Assembly (NCBI RefSeq): GCF_026004075.1
Contig: NZ_BPIK01000001.1
Location: forward strand, 2,148,041 to 2,212,040
DNA: 64,000 nucleotides
From: Meiothermus sp.
GTDB lineage: Bacteria > Deinococcota > Deinococci > Deinococcales > Thermaceae
Direction of reading: 5' to 3'
Shown: one piece after another, positions 1 to 7,406 of the stretch
Numbering within the stretch: position 1 is the stretch's first letter
Layout: each line of letters begins with the position of its first letter
The notes under the pieces: model-generated
What the model saw: only the letters and a program-made list of their open reading frames with translations
Databases searched by the model: none
What the model was told of the DNA's origin: nothing
Position numbers and translations under genes: made by a program

Positions 1-695
1 AGCCAGACCAGATCCTTGGGGGTCAGTTCGGCCCGCTCGAGCAGGTCGGGGCGGCGGGCTTTGGTTCTTTTAAGGGCCTGTTTGCGCCGCCACTCGGCAA
101 TTTTGGCGTGGTGGCCTGAGGTCAGGATTTCCGGCACCGCCAGGCCCCGGAACACCGGCGGGCGGGTGTAGTGGGGGTAGTCCAGCAAACCCGTAGAGAA
201 GGAGTCTTGCCGATGGCTCTCGGCCTCCTTGATGACCCCCGGAAGCAGGCGGGCCGTGGCCTCCAGAATCACCAGGGCGCCCAGCTCACCCCCCATCAAG
301 ACATAGTCACCGATTGAGATCTCGCGGGTCACAAAGTGCTCTACGCGCGCATCGATACCCTCGTAGCGGCCACAAACCAGCACCAGGTGCGACTTGCCGG
401 CCAGTTCTTCCACCAGAGGCTGGGTAAGCGGCCGGCCGGCCGGGGTCAGCAAAATCACCTCGTCGGCGGGGCCGGCGGCCTCGATGGCCCGCACCACCAC
501 ATCCACCCGCATCACCATCCCCGCCCCGCCGCCGTAGGGGGTATCGTCCACGGTTTTGTGCTTGTCCTCAGTGTGGGTGCGAATATCGCGGATGTCTACT
601 TCAATCAGACCCTTCTGGATGGCTTTCTGGATAATAGATTCCTCTGTCCAGGGACGCACCAGATCGGGGAACAGGGTCAGGATGGTGTATTTCAT
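1..695 (-). CDS. trmD: tRNA (guanine-N1)-methyltransferase TrmD, 3' end cut by window edge
   Basis: This SPOUT methyltransferase makes m1G37 in tRNAs to prevent +1 frameshifting, using S-adenosylmethionine. The visible 231 residues start [15 protein letters not shown] and include the glycine-rich stretch [14 protein letters not shown] typical of TrmD. The protein is still open at position 1 (last residues [12 protein letters not shown]), so only a short tail is missing. It begins 9 nt after the rimM stop and is the last visible gene of the khpA-rimM-trmD series, the standard bacterial order with rpsP upstream. Family assignment is confident; the C-terminus cannot be checked here. Confidence 0.95.
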   Translation of the reverse strand, partial: MKYTILTLFPDLVRPWTEESIIQKAIQKGLIEVDIRDIRTHTEDKHKTVDDTPYGGGAGMVMRVDVVVRAIEAAGPADEVILLTPAGRPLTQPLVEELAGKSHLVLVCGRYEGIDARVEHFVTREISIGDYVLMGGELGALVILEATARLLPGVIKEAESHRQDSFSTGLLDYPHYTRPPVFRGLAVPEILTSGHHAKIAEWRRKQALKRTKARRPDLLERAELTPKDLVW

Positions 696-704
696 AACGC
701 GCGG

Positions 705-1193
705 CTAATCGAACAGGCCGGGTATGGCCTCGATGTAGATACCGTCGAACTCCACCTTGACGTACGGGGCCTGAAAGGGCACCATATAGGTTTTGTGCTG
801 GGCCCGCAAAGAAGTACCCCTGGCTTTGATAATAAGCCGCTCCTGCGCGCCATCCTCGACGTCCACCACTTCGCCAAAGGGCTGTCCGTCTACAAAAACC
901 GGCCGGCCAATCAGCTCGAAGTAGTAGTACTCGCCCGCTTCCAGCGGGGGTAGGTCGGCCTGATCGGCATATACCCGCAAACCCACCAGTTGCTCGGCTT
1001 CCTGGCGGCCCTCCACACCCGTTAGAAACAGCACTATTTCCCCACTGTGCTCTTCAATTTCTTCGATGGCGCGGTAGCCCAGGCCCTCGAGGTAGATGCG
1101 CTCGAGGTCAAAAATCACCGGCTCTCCCCGAAACTTGAGGCCCCCCGCCATGCCATAGGCTTTTCCGATGCGTCCAATTTCAATGCGCCGCAT
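705..1193 (-). CDS. rimM: 16S rRNA processing protein RimM
   Basis: RimM is a 30S maturation factor that binds ribosomal protein S19 and helps fold the 16S head. The 162-residue protein has the usual two parts: an N-terminal RimM barrel (IGRIGKAYGMAGGLKF, residues about 5-20) and a C-terminal PRC-barrel containing a YYYFELIG segment near residue 90. Length is normal for the family. It lies 15 nt after khpA and 9 nt before trmD, in the same direction, so the three are probably co-transcribed with rpsP. Confidence 0.95.
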   Translation of the reverse strand: MRRIEIGRIGKAYGMAGGLKFRGEPVIFDLERIYLEGLGYRAIEEIEEHSGEIVLFLTGVEGRQEAEQLVGLRVYADQADLPPLEAGEYYYFELIGRPVFVDGQPFGEVVDVEDGAQERLIIKARGTSLRAQHKTYMVPFQAPYVKVEFDGIYIEAIPGLFD

Positions 1194-1208
1194 ACTGTAC
1201 GGAAGTGC

Positions 1209-1433
1209 TTAACGAACTTCCACCGAAACCCGGCCCTTGGCAAACGAGCGCACCACCGTGCGGATGCTCTCGATAACGCGGCCCTGCCGGCCGATAATCC
1301 GGCCTTTGTCTTCGGGGTGGGTCTCGATGTAGTACACCAACCCTTCGCGCCCCCGGCGCTCATCCACACGAATCGAGGCCGGGTGGTCGACCACTGCTTT
1401 TGCCAGGTACTCCACGAGGTCTTTCATAAACAT
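1209..1433 (-). CDS. khpA: KH-domain RNA-binding protein KhpA
   Basis: This small (74 residue) single-KH protein carries the RNA-binding GxxG loop in GRIIGRQG at about residues 43-50. KhpA (YlqC) commonly lies between rpsP and rimM in Gram-positive and Thermus-group genomes and is thought to act as an RNA chaperone with KhpB. An alternative start two codons downstream (MKDLVEYL, position 1427) is equally possible, since the sequence begins ATG-TTT-ATG. The function in this organism is inferred from family and gene order. Confidence 0.9.
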   Translation of the reverse strand: MFMKDLVEYLAKAVVDHPASIRVDERRGREGLVYYIETHPEDKGRIIGRQGRVIESIRTVVRSFAKGRVSVEVR

Positions 1434-1451
1434 TAGCCTAAAGCCTTAAGT

Positions 1452-1490
1452 CGAAAGCCGAAAGCCCGGGGTTTTGGGCCTTCGGCTTTT
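1452..1490 (-). promoter_or_regulatory. Hairpin between rpsP and khpA (attenuator-like)
   Basis: The rpsP-khpA spacer contains near-complementary arms, AAAAGCCGAAGGCCC and GGGCTTTCGGCTTT when read on the minus strand, separated by an A/C-rich loop. There is no clear U-run on the minus strand, so it may be a processing site or partial attenuator rather than a full terminator. Confidence 0.5.
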
Positions 1491-1502
1491 GCTGGGTTGC
1501 TA

Positions 1503-1748
1503 TTAGGCCCCAGGGTTGGCCTGTTTGATGAGCTTTTTTACGGTATCGGTGGGCTGGGCACCCACCCCCAACCAGTACTGCAAGCGCTCCTGGTCGATCT
1601 TCAGCCAGTCTTTGGTGGTCTTGCGGGGGTCGTAGTAACCGATGCGCTCGATGTAGCCACCATCGCGCTTGGTACGGCTGTCCATCACCACAATGCGGTA
1701 ATGAGGGTTGCCTTTGGAACCGAAACGGGACAAACGAATCTTGGTCAT
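1503..1748 (-). CDS. rpsP: 30S ribosomal protein S16
   Basis: S16 is a small-subunit protein required for early 30S assembly. The 81-residue product starts [21 protein letters not shown], the family signature, and continues with GYYDPRKT. Length is typical. A good Shine-Dalgarno (AAAGGAG) lies 6 nt before the ATG on the minus strand. It heads the rpsP-khpA-rimM-trmD cluster; ffh lies immediately upstream in the same direction, so all five may be expressed together. Confidence 0.97.
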   Translation of the reverse strand: MTKIRLSRFGSKGNPHYRIVVMDSRTKRDGGYIERIGYYDPRKTTKDWLKIDQERLQYWLGVGAQPTDTVKKLIKQANPGA

Positions 1749-1832
1749 GTTTTACTCCTTTGTGTTGTCTGAAGCGCCCTCTGGACGCACTGTCAGCCAC
1801 AGGCTTTGGTATTTCTGCCTGCAACCCAAGAC

Positions 1833-3137
1833 CTATCTCCTGAACAAACCCCGCCCCCCTCGAGCCTGCTGCTTGGCCAGGGTTTTCAGCATCTGCTTGG
1901 TGTCCTCGAAGGTTTTGATGAGGCGGTTAACCTCCTGCACCGTGGTGCCAGAGCCCGCCGCAATGCGCTTGCGGCGCGAGGCATTCAGAATGCGGGGGTC
2001 GCGGCGTTCTTTGGGGGTCATGGAGAGCACGATGGCCTCCATACGGTTAACCTGCTTTTCGTCGACCGAGAAGCCAGGGGGCAGCATTCTGGATATACCC
2101 GGTATCATGCCCAGGATCTCGGTGAAGCTGCCCATCTTGCGCATCTGGCGCATCTGGGTGATGAGATCCTCGAGGGTGATCTCCTTGAGGTCTTTTTGCG
2201 GGGCCTCGAGCTCGGCCTGCCTGGCTTTCTCCAGAAGGGTCTGCAGGTCGCCCATGCCCAGAATGCGCTGGGCCAGCCGGTCGGGATAGAAGGGCTCCAG
2301 GCCCTCGATTTTTTCTGAAACCCCCGCAAAGTAGATGGGTTTGCCGGTCACGTAGCGGGCCGAAAGCGCCGCGCCGCCCCGGGCGTCGCCGTCGAGCTTG
2401 GTCAGGATCAGGCCGGTGACCCCAATGCGCTCGTCGAAGGCTTTGGAGACGCTCAGGGCCTCCTGGCCGGTCATGCTGTCCACCACCAGCAGGGTCTCGG
2501 AGGGGCCCAGCACCTGCTTGAGCTGGGCCAGCTCGTCCATCAGGGCCTGGTCGATCTGGAGGCGGCCCGCCGTGTCTACGATCACCAGGTCGCGGTAGTC
2601 GAAGGTCAGGTGTTGTTGCAGGCGCGCGCGGGTGGTCTCGGGCCGCTCGCCATCGGCGACCTCGAGAACCGGCACCCCAATTTTCTCACCCAGGATGCGG
2701 AGCTGCTCGCGGGCCGCGGGCCGCTGGGTATCGGCCGCAACCAACAACGGGCGCCGCCCCTTGGACTTGTAGAAGTGGGCCAGCTTACCCGAGGTGGTGG
2801 TCTTACCCGAGCCCTGCAACCCCACCATGAACCACAGGTTGCCTTCGTTCTTGAGCAGGGGCTGTTTGGCCTCCCCACCCAGCATCTCAACCAGCTCTTC
2901 GTAAACCACGCTCAGGATCTGCTCCGCCGGGGTCAGGCTCTCCAGCACGGCCTGGCCCAGGGTTTTCTCCTGCACCTTGTTTACGAAGTTTTTAGCCACC
3001 TCGAAGTTGACATCGGCCTCCAGCAACGACATACGAATCTCGCGCAGGGTGGCCTTGAGGTCGGCTTCGGTGATACGCCCCCGCCCACGCAGCTTGTCAA
3101 CTGCGGCTCGGATGCGCTGGGAGAGGCTTTCAAACAT
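1833..3137 (-). CDS. ffh: Signal recognition particle GTPase Ffh
   Basis: Ffh with 4.5S RNA forms the SRP that targets nascent membrane proteins to FtsY and the translocon. The protein (about 434 residues from MFESLSQR) has the N helical bundle, then the G domain with P-loop [10 protein letters not shown] near residue 105, DTAGR and [10 protein letters not shown], then a methionine-containing M domain with the MIPG segment. A TTG in the same frame at 3149 could add four residues, but MFESL is the conserved beginning. No obvious Shine-Dalgarno precedes it. The spacer to truD (3138-3262) shows nothing else. Confidence 0.96.
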   Translation of the reverse strand: MFESLSQRIRAAVDKLRGRGRITEADLKATLREIRMSLLEADVNFEVAKNFVNKVQEKTLGQAVLESLTPAEQILSVVYEELVEMLGGEAKQPLLKNEGNLWFMVGLQGSGKTTTSGKLAHFYKSKGRRPLLVAADTQRPAAREQLRILGEKIGVPVLEVADGERPETTRARLQQHLTFDYRDLVIVDTAGRLQIDQALMDELAQLKQVLGPSETLLVVDSMTGQEALSVSKAFDERIGVTGLILTKLDGDARGGAALSARYVTGKPIYFAGVSEKIEGLEPFYPDRLAQRILGMGDLQTLLEKARQAELEAPQKDLKEITLEDLITQMRQMRKMGSFTEILGMIPGISRMLPPGFSVDEKQVNRMEAIVLSMTPKERRDPRILNASRRKRIAAGSGTTVQEVNRLIKTFEDTKQMLKTLAKQQARGGRGLFRR

Positions 3138-3262
3138 AAGTATGCCCAAGAAACCACTAAAGGCGTTTTTGCGATTTTTGGCCCACGTTTTGCAGGCCGC
3201 TCGCTAGGGTAGCAGCAAAAGGTTGAGCGTGTCAATATCAAGGTTGCTCGAGGCCGAGGCCT

Positions 3263-4342
3263 CTACTCCTCCATTTCGGCTTCCAGCTCCCCCTCCTCGG
3301 GATTTCGCTTCATCACCTCGCGCAGCACCGCGGTAGCGTAGGCCCCCTTGAGCAGAAAAAAGCTCACCCAGAGCCCTTCCGCAGCTTCTTCCACACCCCA
3401 CTCGGTAAGGGGGAAGCGGATCAGGCGGCGATCCCCCCGGCGCGAGGCAAAGTGGCCGCGCTCGAGTTCGTATTTCTGCAGTACCTGGTCTTCCAGGGCG
3501 CGGGCCGGCCCCTGGGCCTCGCGGTATTTTTTACCGTAGAGGGGCCCGGTTGCGCTGATTTCAAAACGCAGGGCTCGAGGGTTCTCGGCCTCGGCGTCCT
3601 GCACCACAAACTCTCCGCCGGTGTCGTGTTTTTTGGCTACATCCCCTTCGATCACCTGCCCAAAGAGTCCCATCTGCAGGCGCAGGGCCAGCCAGTCGTT
3701 GAAGAGCAGGCTTTGCAGGCTCGAGACCAGAAATTTCTTTAGCCAGGAGGGGGCGTGCACCTTACCCTGCTTGACCAGCTCATAGCCCTTGAGCGGGTTC
3801 AATCCTCCGATGCCAAACCGCTGGGGGCCGTAGTAGTTGGGCACCCCCTGGCGCTCAAGCGCCAGAAAAATAGCCTCGGCTCGATACCGGGACAAGCCGG
3901 CCCCATCCCCGCTGCGGATCAGAATGCGGAAGCGATTGCCCCGCAGATGCCCCACTTTGAGCTTGTGGGGGTGCAGGGCCCGCTCCAGCACCCGCACCCC
4001 CTCCAGCCCGGCCAGCCCCTCCAGGCGCGCCTCGTAACGGGCCGGGATGCTGAACCACTGCCGGGTGAGGGCGTGCTTGTCCTTGAGGCCGGCCACCCCG
4101 ATCTGGGCCTCGTTAATCTGCAGGCGGTCGCGCAGGAACTCGAAAATTGCCCGGGTGGTCAGGCCCACTTTCTCGATGCGCACGAAGAGGTGCTCCCCAC
4201 TGCCCAGCGGGCTGTAGGCCGGTACCTCGTCCACCTGGAAATCCTGGGGCTGGTGGCGAATCACCCCATCCACCCCCGGCAGGTCTGGGGTCAGGTACGG
4301 ATAGGCGTTGAAGTCGAAGCGTAGGTTGGGCAAGGTCGGCAT
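3263..4342 (-). CDS. truD: tRNA pseudouridine synthase TruD
   Basis: TruD converts U13 of certain tRNAs (notably tRNA-Glu) to pseudouridine. The 359-residue protein contains the TruD signature GLKDKHALTRQ (about residues 84-94), which includes the catalytic aspartate, and the later NYYGPQRFG motif near residue 170. Length matches the family. The start codon faces that of tilS-tadA only 18 bp away, and both appear leaderless from overlapping -10 boxes, so two tRNA-modification genes share one tiny promoter region. Confidence 0.95.
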   Translation of the reverse strand: MPTLPNLRFDFNAYPYLTPDLPGVDGVIRHQPQDFQVDEVPAYSPLGSGEHLFVRIEKVGLTTRAIFEFLRDRLQINEAQIGVAGLKDKHALTRQWFSIPARYEARLEGLAGLEGVRVLERALHPHKLKVGHLRGNRFRILIRSGDGAGLSRYRAEAIFLALERQGVPNYYGPQRFGIGGLNPLKGYELVKQGKVHAPSWLKKFLVSSLQSLLFNDWLALRLQMGLFGQVIEGDVAKKHDTGGEFVVQDAEAENPRALRFEISATGPLYGKKYREAQGPARALEDQVLQKYELERGHFASRRGDRRLIRFPLTEWGVEEAAEGLWVSFFLLKGAYATAVLREVMKRNPEEGELEAEMEE

Positions 4343-4360
4343 AGCCTATAGCATATAGGC
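4343..4360. promoter_or_regulatory. Overlapping divergent leaderless promoters for truD and tilS
   Basis: The whole 18-bp spacer is a near-palindrome, GCCTATAGCATATAGGC. On plus, TAGCAT (4349-4354) lies 6 nt before the tilS GTG with TTGGGC 17 bp further upstream; on minus, TATGCT (4355-4350) lies 7 nt before the truD ATG. The two -10 boxes overlap, so polymerase can probably occupy only one at a time. Confidence 0.6.
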
Positions 4361-5926
4361 GTGGATTTAGTGGAGGCCAGCCAGCTTGAAGCCCAGTTTG
4401 CTACGCACCTGACCCGCATGGTGCCCGAAGGAAGCCTGGTGGCCGCCGTCTCGGGTGGGGGTGACTCGGTGGCGCTTTTGCTTTTGCTTACCTCCACCCC
4501 CCGCAAGGTGGTGGTGGCCCACCTCGATCATTCCCTTAGGCCCGAATCGGCCCAGGACGCGCTGTGGGTCAAAGCCCTGGCCGAACGCCTGGGCTATCCC
4601 TTTGAATCGGAGCGGCTGGACGTGGCCAAAATTGCCGCGGAGCGGGGGGGGAACCTCGAGGCCACCGCCCGCGAGCTGCGCTATGGCTTTCTGGCTAAGG
4701 TAGCCAAAAAGCACCAGGCCCAGGCCATTCTGACCGCCCACACCGAGGACGACCAGGCCGAAACGGTGCTGTTGCAGCTCGTGCAGGGCACCGGCCGGGG
4801 CCTGGGCATGCGCCCTAAACGGGGGAAGGTGGTGCGACCTCTGCTCGAGCTGAGCCGCAGCACTTTGCGGGCCTATCTGAAGTGCAAACAGCAGGACTGG
4901 CTCGAGGATGTCTCCAACGCCGATACCTCGCTGGATCGGAACTTCCTTCGTCACGAAATTTTCCCCCGGCTCAAAGCGCGTTTTCCCCAGACCCAGACCG
5001 CCCTGGCCCGCTTCGCCGCCATCTCCCAGCTCGACGACGAAGCCCTCGACCCCCTGGCCGAACAACTCCTGCTGCGTGACCGGCGCTGGCCCTGCCCGGC
5101 CTACCGCATCGCGCCGTTGCTTCAGGCCCCGACGGGTCTGCGCCGGCGGGCCTTGCGGCAGATGCTCGAGCACCTCAAGCTGCGCCCCGAGATGGGCTGG
5201 GTGGTGCAGCTCGAGCGGGCCTTACAGGGCGAAGCCTTTACCCTCCCCGAAGGCTGGCAGGTGCGCCGGCGCGACGGCACCCTGTTTCTGATTCCCCCGG
5301 TGATAGACACCTTCCCCCCCTGGCAGGGCTCGAGGCTCCCCCTGCCCGGCGACCTGATCGACCTGCCCAGGGGCCTGGTGCGGCTGGTGGACTTTTTCAC
5401 CGAACACAGCCTCCCCCCCGAACTCAAGCAGGCCTGGCCGGTGCGCGCGGTGGGCAATGTGGTGCGCGAGGTCTGGAACCTCTGGCCCGAGTCGGAGGAT
5501 CTGGAGCATATGCGCAGCGCCCTCGAGCAGGCCCGGCTGGCCCAGCAAGAAGGCGAAGTGCCCATCGGGGCCGTGGTGGTCTGGGATGGCGAGGTGCTGG
5601 CCGGGGCCCATAACCGGGTGGAGCTAACCCGCGATGCCACCGCCCATGCCGAATTGCTCGCCTTGCAGCAGGCCCTCCACAAACGGCACAGCAAGGTGCT
5701 GCCCGGCGCTACCGTGTATGTAACCCTCGAGCCCTGCCCCATGTGCTTCGGCGCGCTGATGGAAGCCCAGGTGCGGCGGGTGGTGTATGCGGTGGAGAAC
5801 CTGAAGGCCGGGGCCGTGACGGTGCATCGTATGAAACCCCCCTTCGAGTGGGAAGGGGGCTGGCTCGAGCGCGAATCGGCCAAACTGCTGCGGGACTTTT
5901 TCTCCCAGAAGCGCGCGCAGCCCTGA
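4361..5926 (+). CDS. tilS: tRNA(Ile)-lysidine synthase fused to tRNA adenosine deaminase (TilS-TadA)
   Basis: This is a 521-residue fusion of two tRNA-wobble enzymes. The N-terminal TilS half ligates lysine to C34 of tRNA-Ile(CAU); its PP-loop SGGGDS is at residues 31-36. The C-terminal deaminase half has the zinc motifs HAE (His429, Glu431) and PCPMC (Cys459, Cys462) of TadA, which makes inosine 34 in tRNA-Arg. The same fusion is known in Thermus relatives, so this is a lineage feature. The start is a GTG with a TANNNT box 6 nt upstream and no Shine-Dalgarno. It is transcribed divergently from truD and followed by a tRNA gene. Confidence 0.95.
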   Translation: MDLVEASQLEAQFATHLTRMVPEGSLVAAVSGGGDSVALLLLLTSTPRKVVVAHLDHSLRPESAQDALWVKALAERLGYPFESERLDVAKIAAERGGNLEATARELRYGFLAKVAKKHQAQAILTAHTEDDQAETVLLQLVQGTGRGLGMRPKRGKVVRPLLELSRSTLRAYLKCKQQDWLEDVSNADTSLDRNFLRHEIFPRLKARFPQTQTALARFAAISQLDDEALDPLAEQLLLRDRRWPCPAYRIAPLLQAPTGLRRRALRQMLEHLKLRPEMGWVVQLERALQGEAFTLPEGWQVRRRDGTLFLIPPVIDTFPPWQGSRLPLPGDLIDLPRGLVRLVDFFTEHSLPPELKQAWPVRAVGNVVREVWNLWPESEDLEHMRSALEQARLAQQEGEVPIGAVVVWDGEVLAGAHNRVELTRDATAHAELLALQQALHKRHSKVLPGATVYVTLEPCPMCFGALMEAQVRRVVYAVENLKAGAVTVHRMKPPFEWEGGWLERESAKLLRDFFSQKRAQP

Positions 5927-5928
5927 GG

Positions 5929-5957
5929 GTGACTTTGCCGGCAAGTTGTGCTAAAGT
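5929..5957 (+). promoter_or_regulatory. Promoter for tRNA-Ser
   Basis: GTGACT (5929-5934) and TAAAGT (5952-5957) are separated by 17 bp, a reasonable sigma-A pair 40 bp before the tRNA. Between them and the tRNA a perfect 8-bp hairpin CCAAACCG/CGGTTTGG (5973-5990) sits in the leader. Confidence 0.5.
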
Positions 5958-5997
5958 CTCTATTCGGCACTACCAAACCGTTCGGTTTGGCGGCTAT

Positions 5998-6089
5998 GGA
6001 GGGGTGCCGGAGTGGTTGAACGGGCCGGTCTCGAAAACCGGTATAGGGGTTGCCCCCTATCGAGGGTTCGAATCCCTCCTCCTCCGCCA
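5998..6089 (+). tRNA. tRNA-Ser(CGA)
   Basis: The 92-nt sequence folds as a class II tRNA: acceptor GGAGGGG with CTCCTCC (one G-U), anticodon stem CCGGT/ACCGG around loop CTCGAAA, a long variable arm (TAGGGG...CCCCTA), and a T arm with GGTTCGAAT. The anticodon CGA reads UCG serine codons. The discriminator G and CCA are encoded. The long variable arm supports serine identity. Confidence 0.96.
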
Positions 6090-6185
6090 AAACATGCAAC
6101 CCATGGTATTGGTGCCCATATCGCTGGTGGGATGCTGGGTTGTATTTCCCTACCAGGGTTCTGGATTTAGTTTATAACGAGACAA

Positions 6186-6593
6186 ATGGATACGGTTCTG
6201 CGTGAAGTCACCACCGAAGAGGTGCGAATCCTTCTGGATCAGTTTGGCCTCAATGCCGAGCAGGTCAAAGAAGACCTGTTTAACCTAGAACTGCCCAACG
6301 GCCTGCGAGGCCATCTGATTACCTATGGTGATCCGCATGTAAGCAGCCTGCAATTGCGGGCCGGATTCTCGGGCTTCGACCGGGTAGAGCCACGCCATCT
6401 GCTCAACTGGAACCGGCGTTACCGCTTCAGCAAGGCCTACTTCGACGCCGACAACGACCCTGTTTTGGAAAGCGACCTGCGCCTTGAAGGGGTTACTCCA
6501 GAGGCCATCCACGCCTTCGTGCGCGATTTCGGCGACCAGGTCACCCTGTTTTTCTCTTATCTGCGCATGATTGATGCCGGCTTGGTGGAGTAG
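6186..6593 (+). CDS. YbjN-domain protein
   Basis: The 135-residue soluble protein resembles the YbjN family (putative sensory transduction regulator fold, related to type III secretion chaperones). Visible hallmarks are the N-terminal VTTEEVRILLDQFG helix, a central beta-rich part and the LLNWNRRYRFSKAYFD segment, followed by DNDPVLESDL. No signal peptide or membrane helix. The family role is poorly defined; stress and motility effects are reported in enterobacteria, but nothing here shows a specific job. It stands alone between the tRNA and the convergent cysteine-cluster gene. Confidence 0.7.
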   Translation: MDTVLREVTTEEVRILLDQFGLNAEQVKEDLFNLELPNGLRGHLITYGDPHVSSLQLRAGFSGFDRVEPRHLLNWNRRYRFSKAYFDADNDPVLESDLRLEGVTPEAIHAFVRDFGDQVTLFFSYLRMIDAGLVE

Positions 6594-6599
6594 CCCGCA

Positions 6600-7304
6600 T
6601 CAACCCACCCAAAAGCCATGGCCTCCCCCCAGCAGCCGGCGTTTTTCCAGGGTTTGCCGAACCGCTTCCAGTCCCCCTTGTAAAGCCGCCTGGAAGTCCC
6701 GCTGTCCGAGCAGGAAAATTAAGCCTATTAGCTCCCCAATCACGGTGAAGCCGCGCTCCTGCTGTTCTGTGGCCCAGAGTTTTTGGGCGGTGCGTTCGGA
6801 AAGCTGCCAGGGTACTTTCAGGTAGTGTTCGGGGCCATGCCAGGGCTTCAGCTGCGCCTTGTACGCAGTTTTTTCACGGCCCCGAAGAGCTGGCACAACC
6901 CCCGGCACGCAATAACGAGCTGAGAGGTTGGTCAATAGCCCGCGGCAGGCCAAAGGACGATATGCGTGCACCGAGCAGGCCCCCTCCGGCGTAAGCAACG
7001 GGCAGGGACGGTTTTCCAGGAAATACCGGGTGGGAAAATCGGGCTGGTGCTTTTGTCGAGCAATGCGCGCAAGTCTTTTGGGGCCTTCGGCCTCGATACG
7101 GGCCAAGGCCTGGGGCTGGTGGGCCTCGAGCGCCTCCCGCAGATACTCCGCCTCCGCCAGTCCAACCACCACCCAGGCTGAGCAGCAGGCCTTGCAACCC
7201 GGGCCACAGCTCACCCGTACCCCGCGCTCCGCAAGATAAGCCGCGGTGCGGCGATCGAGTCGCTCATGGGCTTTGGCTACCGTCCGATGCAACGAATGGT
7301 TCAT
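6600..7304 (-). CDS. YkgJ-family cysteine-cluster protein
   Basis: The 234-residue protein has the YkgJ (CxxCxxCC-type) cluster CGPGCKACC near residues 33-41 and further cysteines in RPCPLL, GACSVH and RPLACRG, consistent with a metal or Fe-S site. The biochemical function is unknown. I chose ATG at 7304 because a TATCAT -10 box (7316-7311) lies exactly 6 nt upstream, giving a leaderless mRNA; a TTG at 7349 would add 15 residues without support. It converges on the YbjN gene with a 6-bp gap. Confidence 0.75.
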   Translation of the reverse strand: MNHSLHRTVAKAHERLDRRTAAYLAERGVRVSCGPGCKACCSAWVVVGLAEAEYLREALEAHQPQALARIEAEGPKRLARIARQKHQPDFPTRYFLENRPCPLLTPEGACSVHAYRPLACRGLLTNLSARYCVPGVVPALRGREKTAYKAQLKPWHGPEHYLKVPWQLSERTAQKLWATEQQERGFTVIGELIGLIFLLGQRDFQAALQGGLEAVRQTLEKRRLLGGGHGFWVG

Positions 7305-7310
7305 CGTCCA

Positions 7311-7316
7311 ATGATA
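7311..7316 (-). promoter_or_regulatory. -10 box, leaderless YkgJ-family gene
   Basis: TATCAT on the minus strand ends 6 nt before the ATG at 7304, matching the leaderless pattern seen elsewhere in the window. Confidence 0.5.
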
Positions 7317-7406
7317 GCTTCGCCCCTCCTTAAAACCCACCCGAAACAAAGCTGTCCGGATTCTGATCGTTCTTTACCGGATGTAGTGTAAAATCTCACC
7401 TTGATT

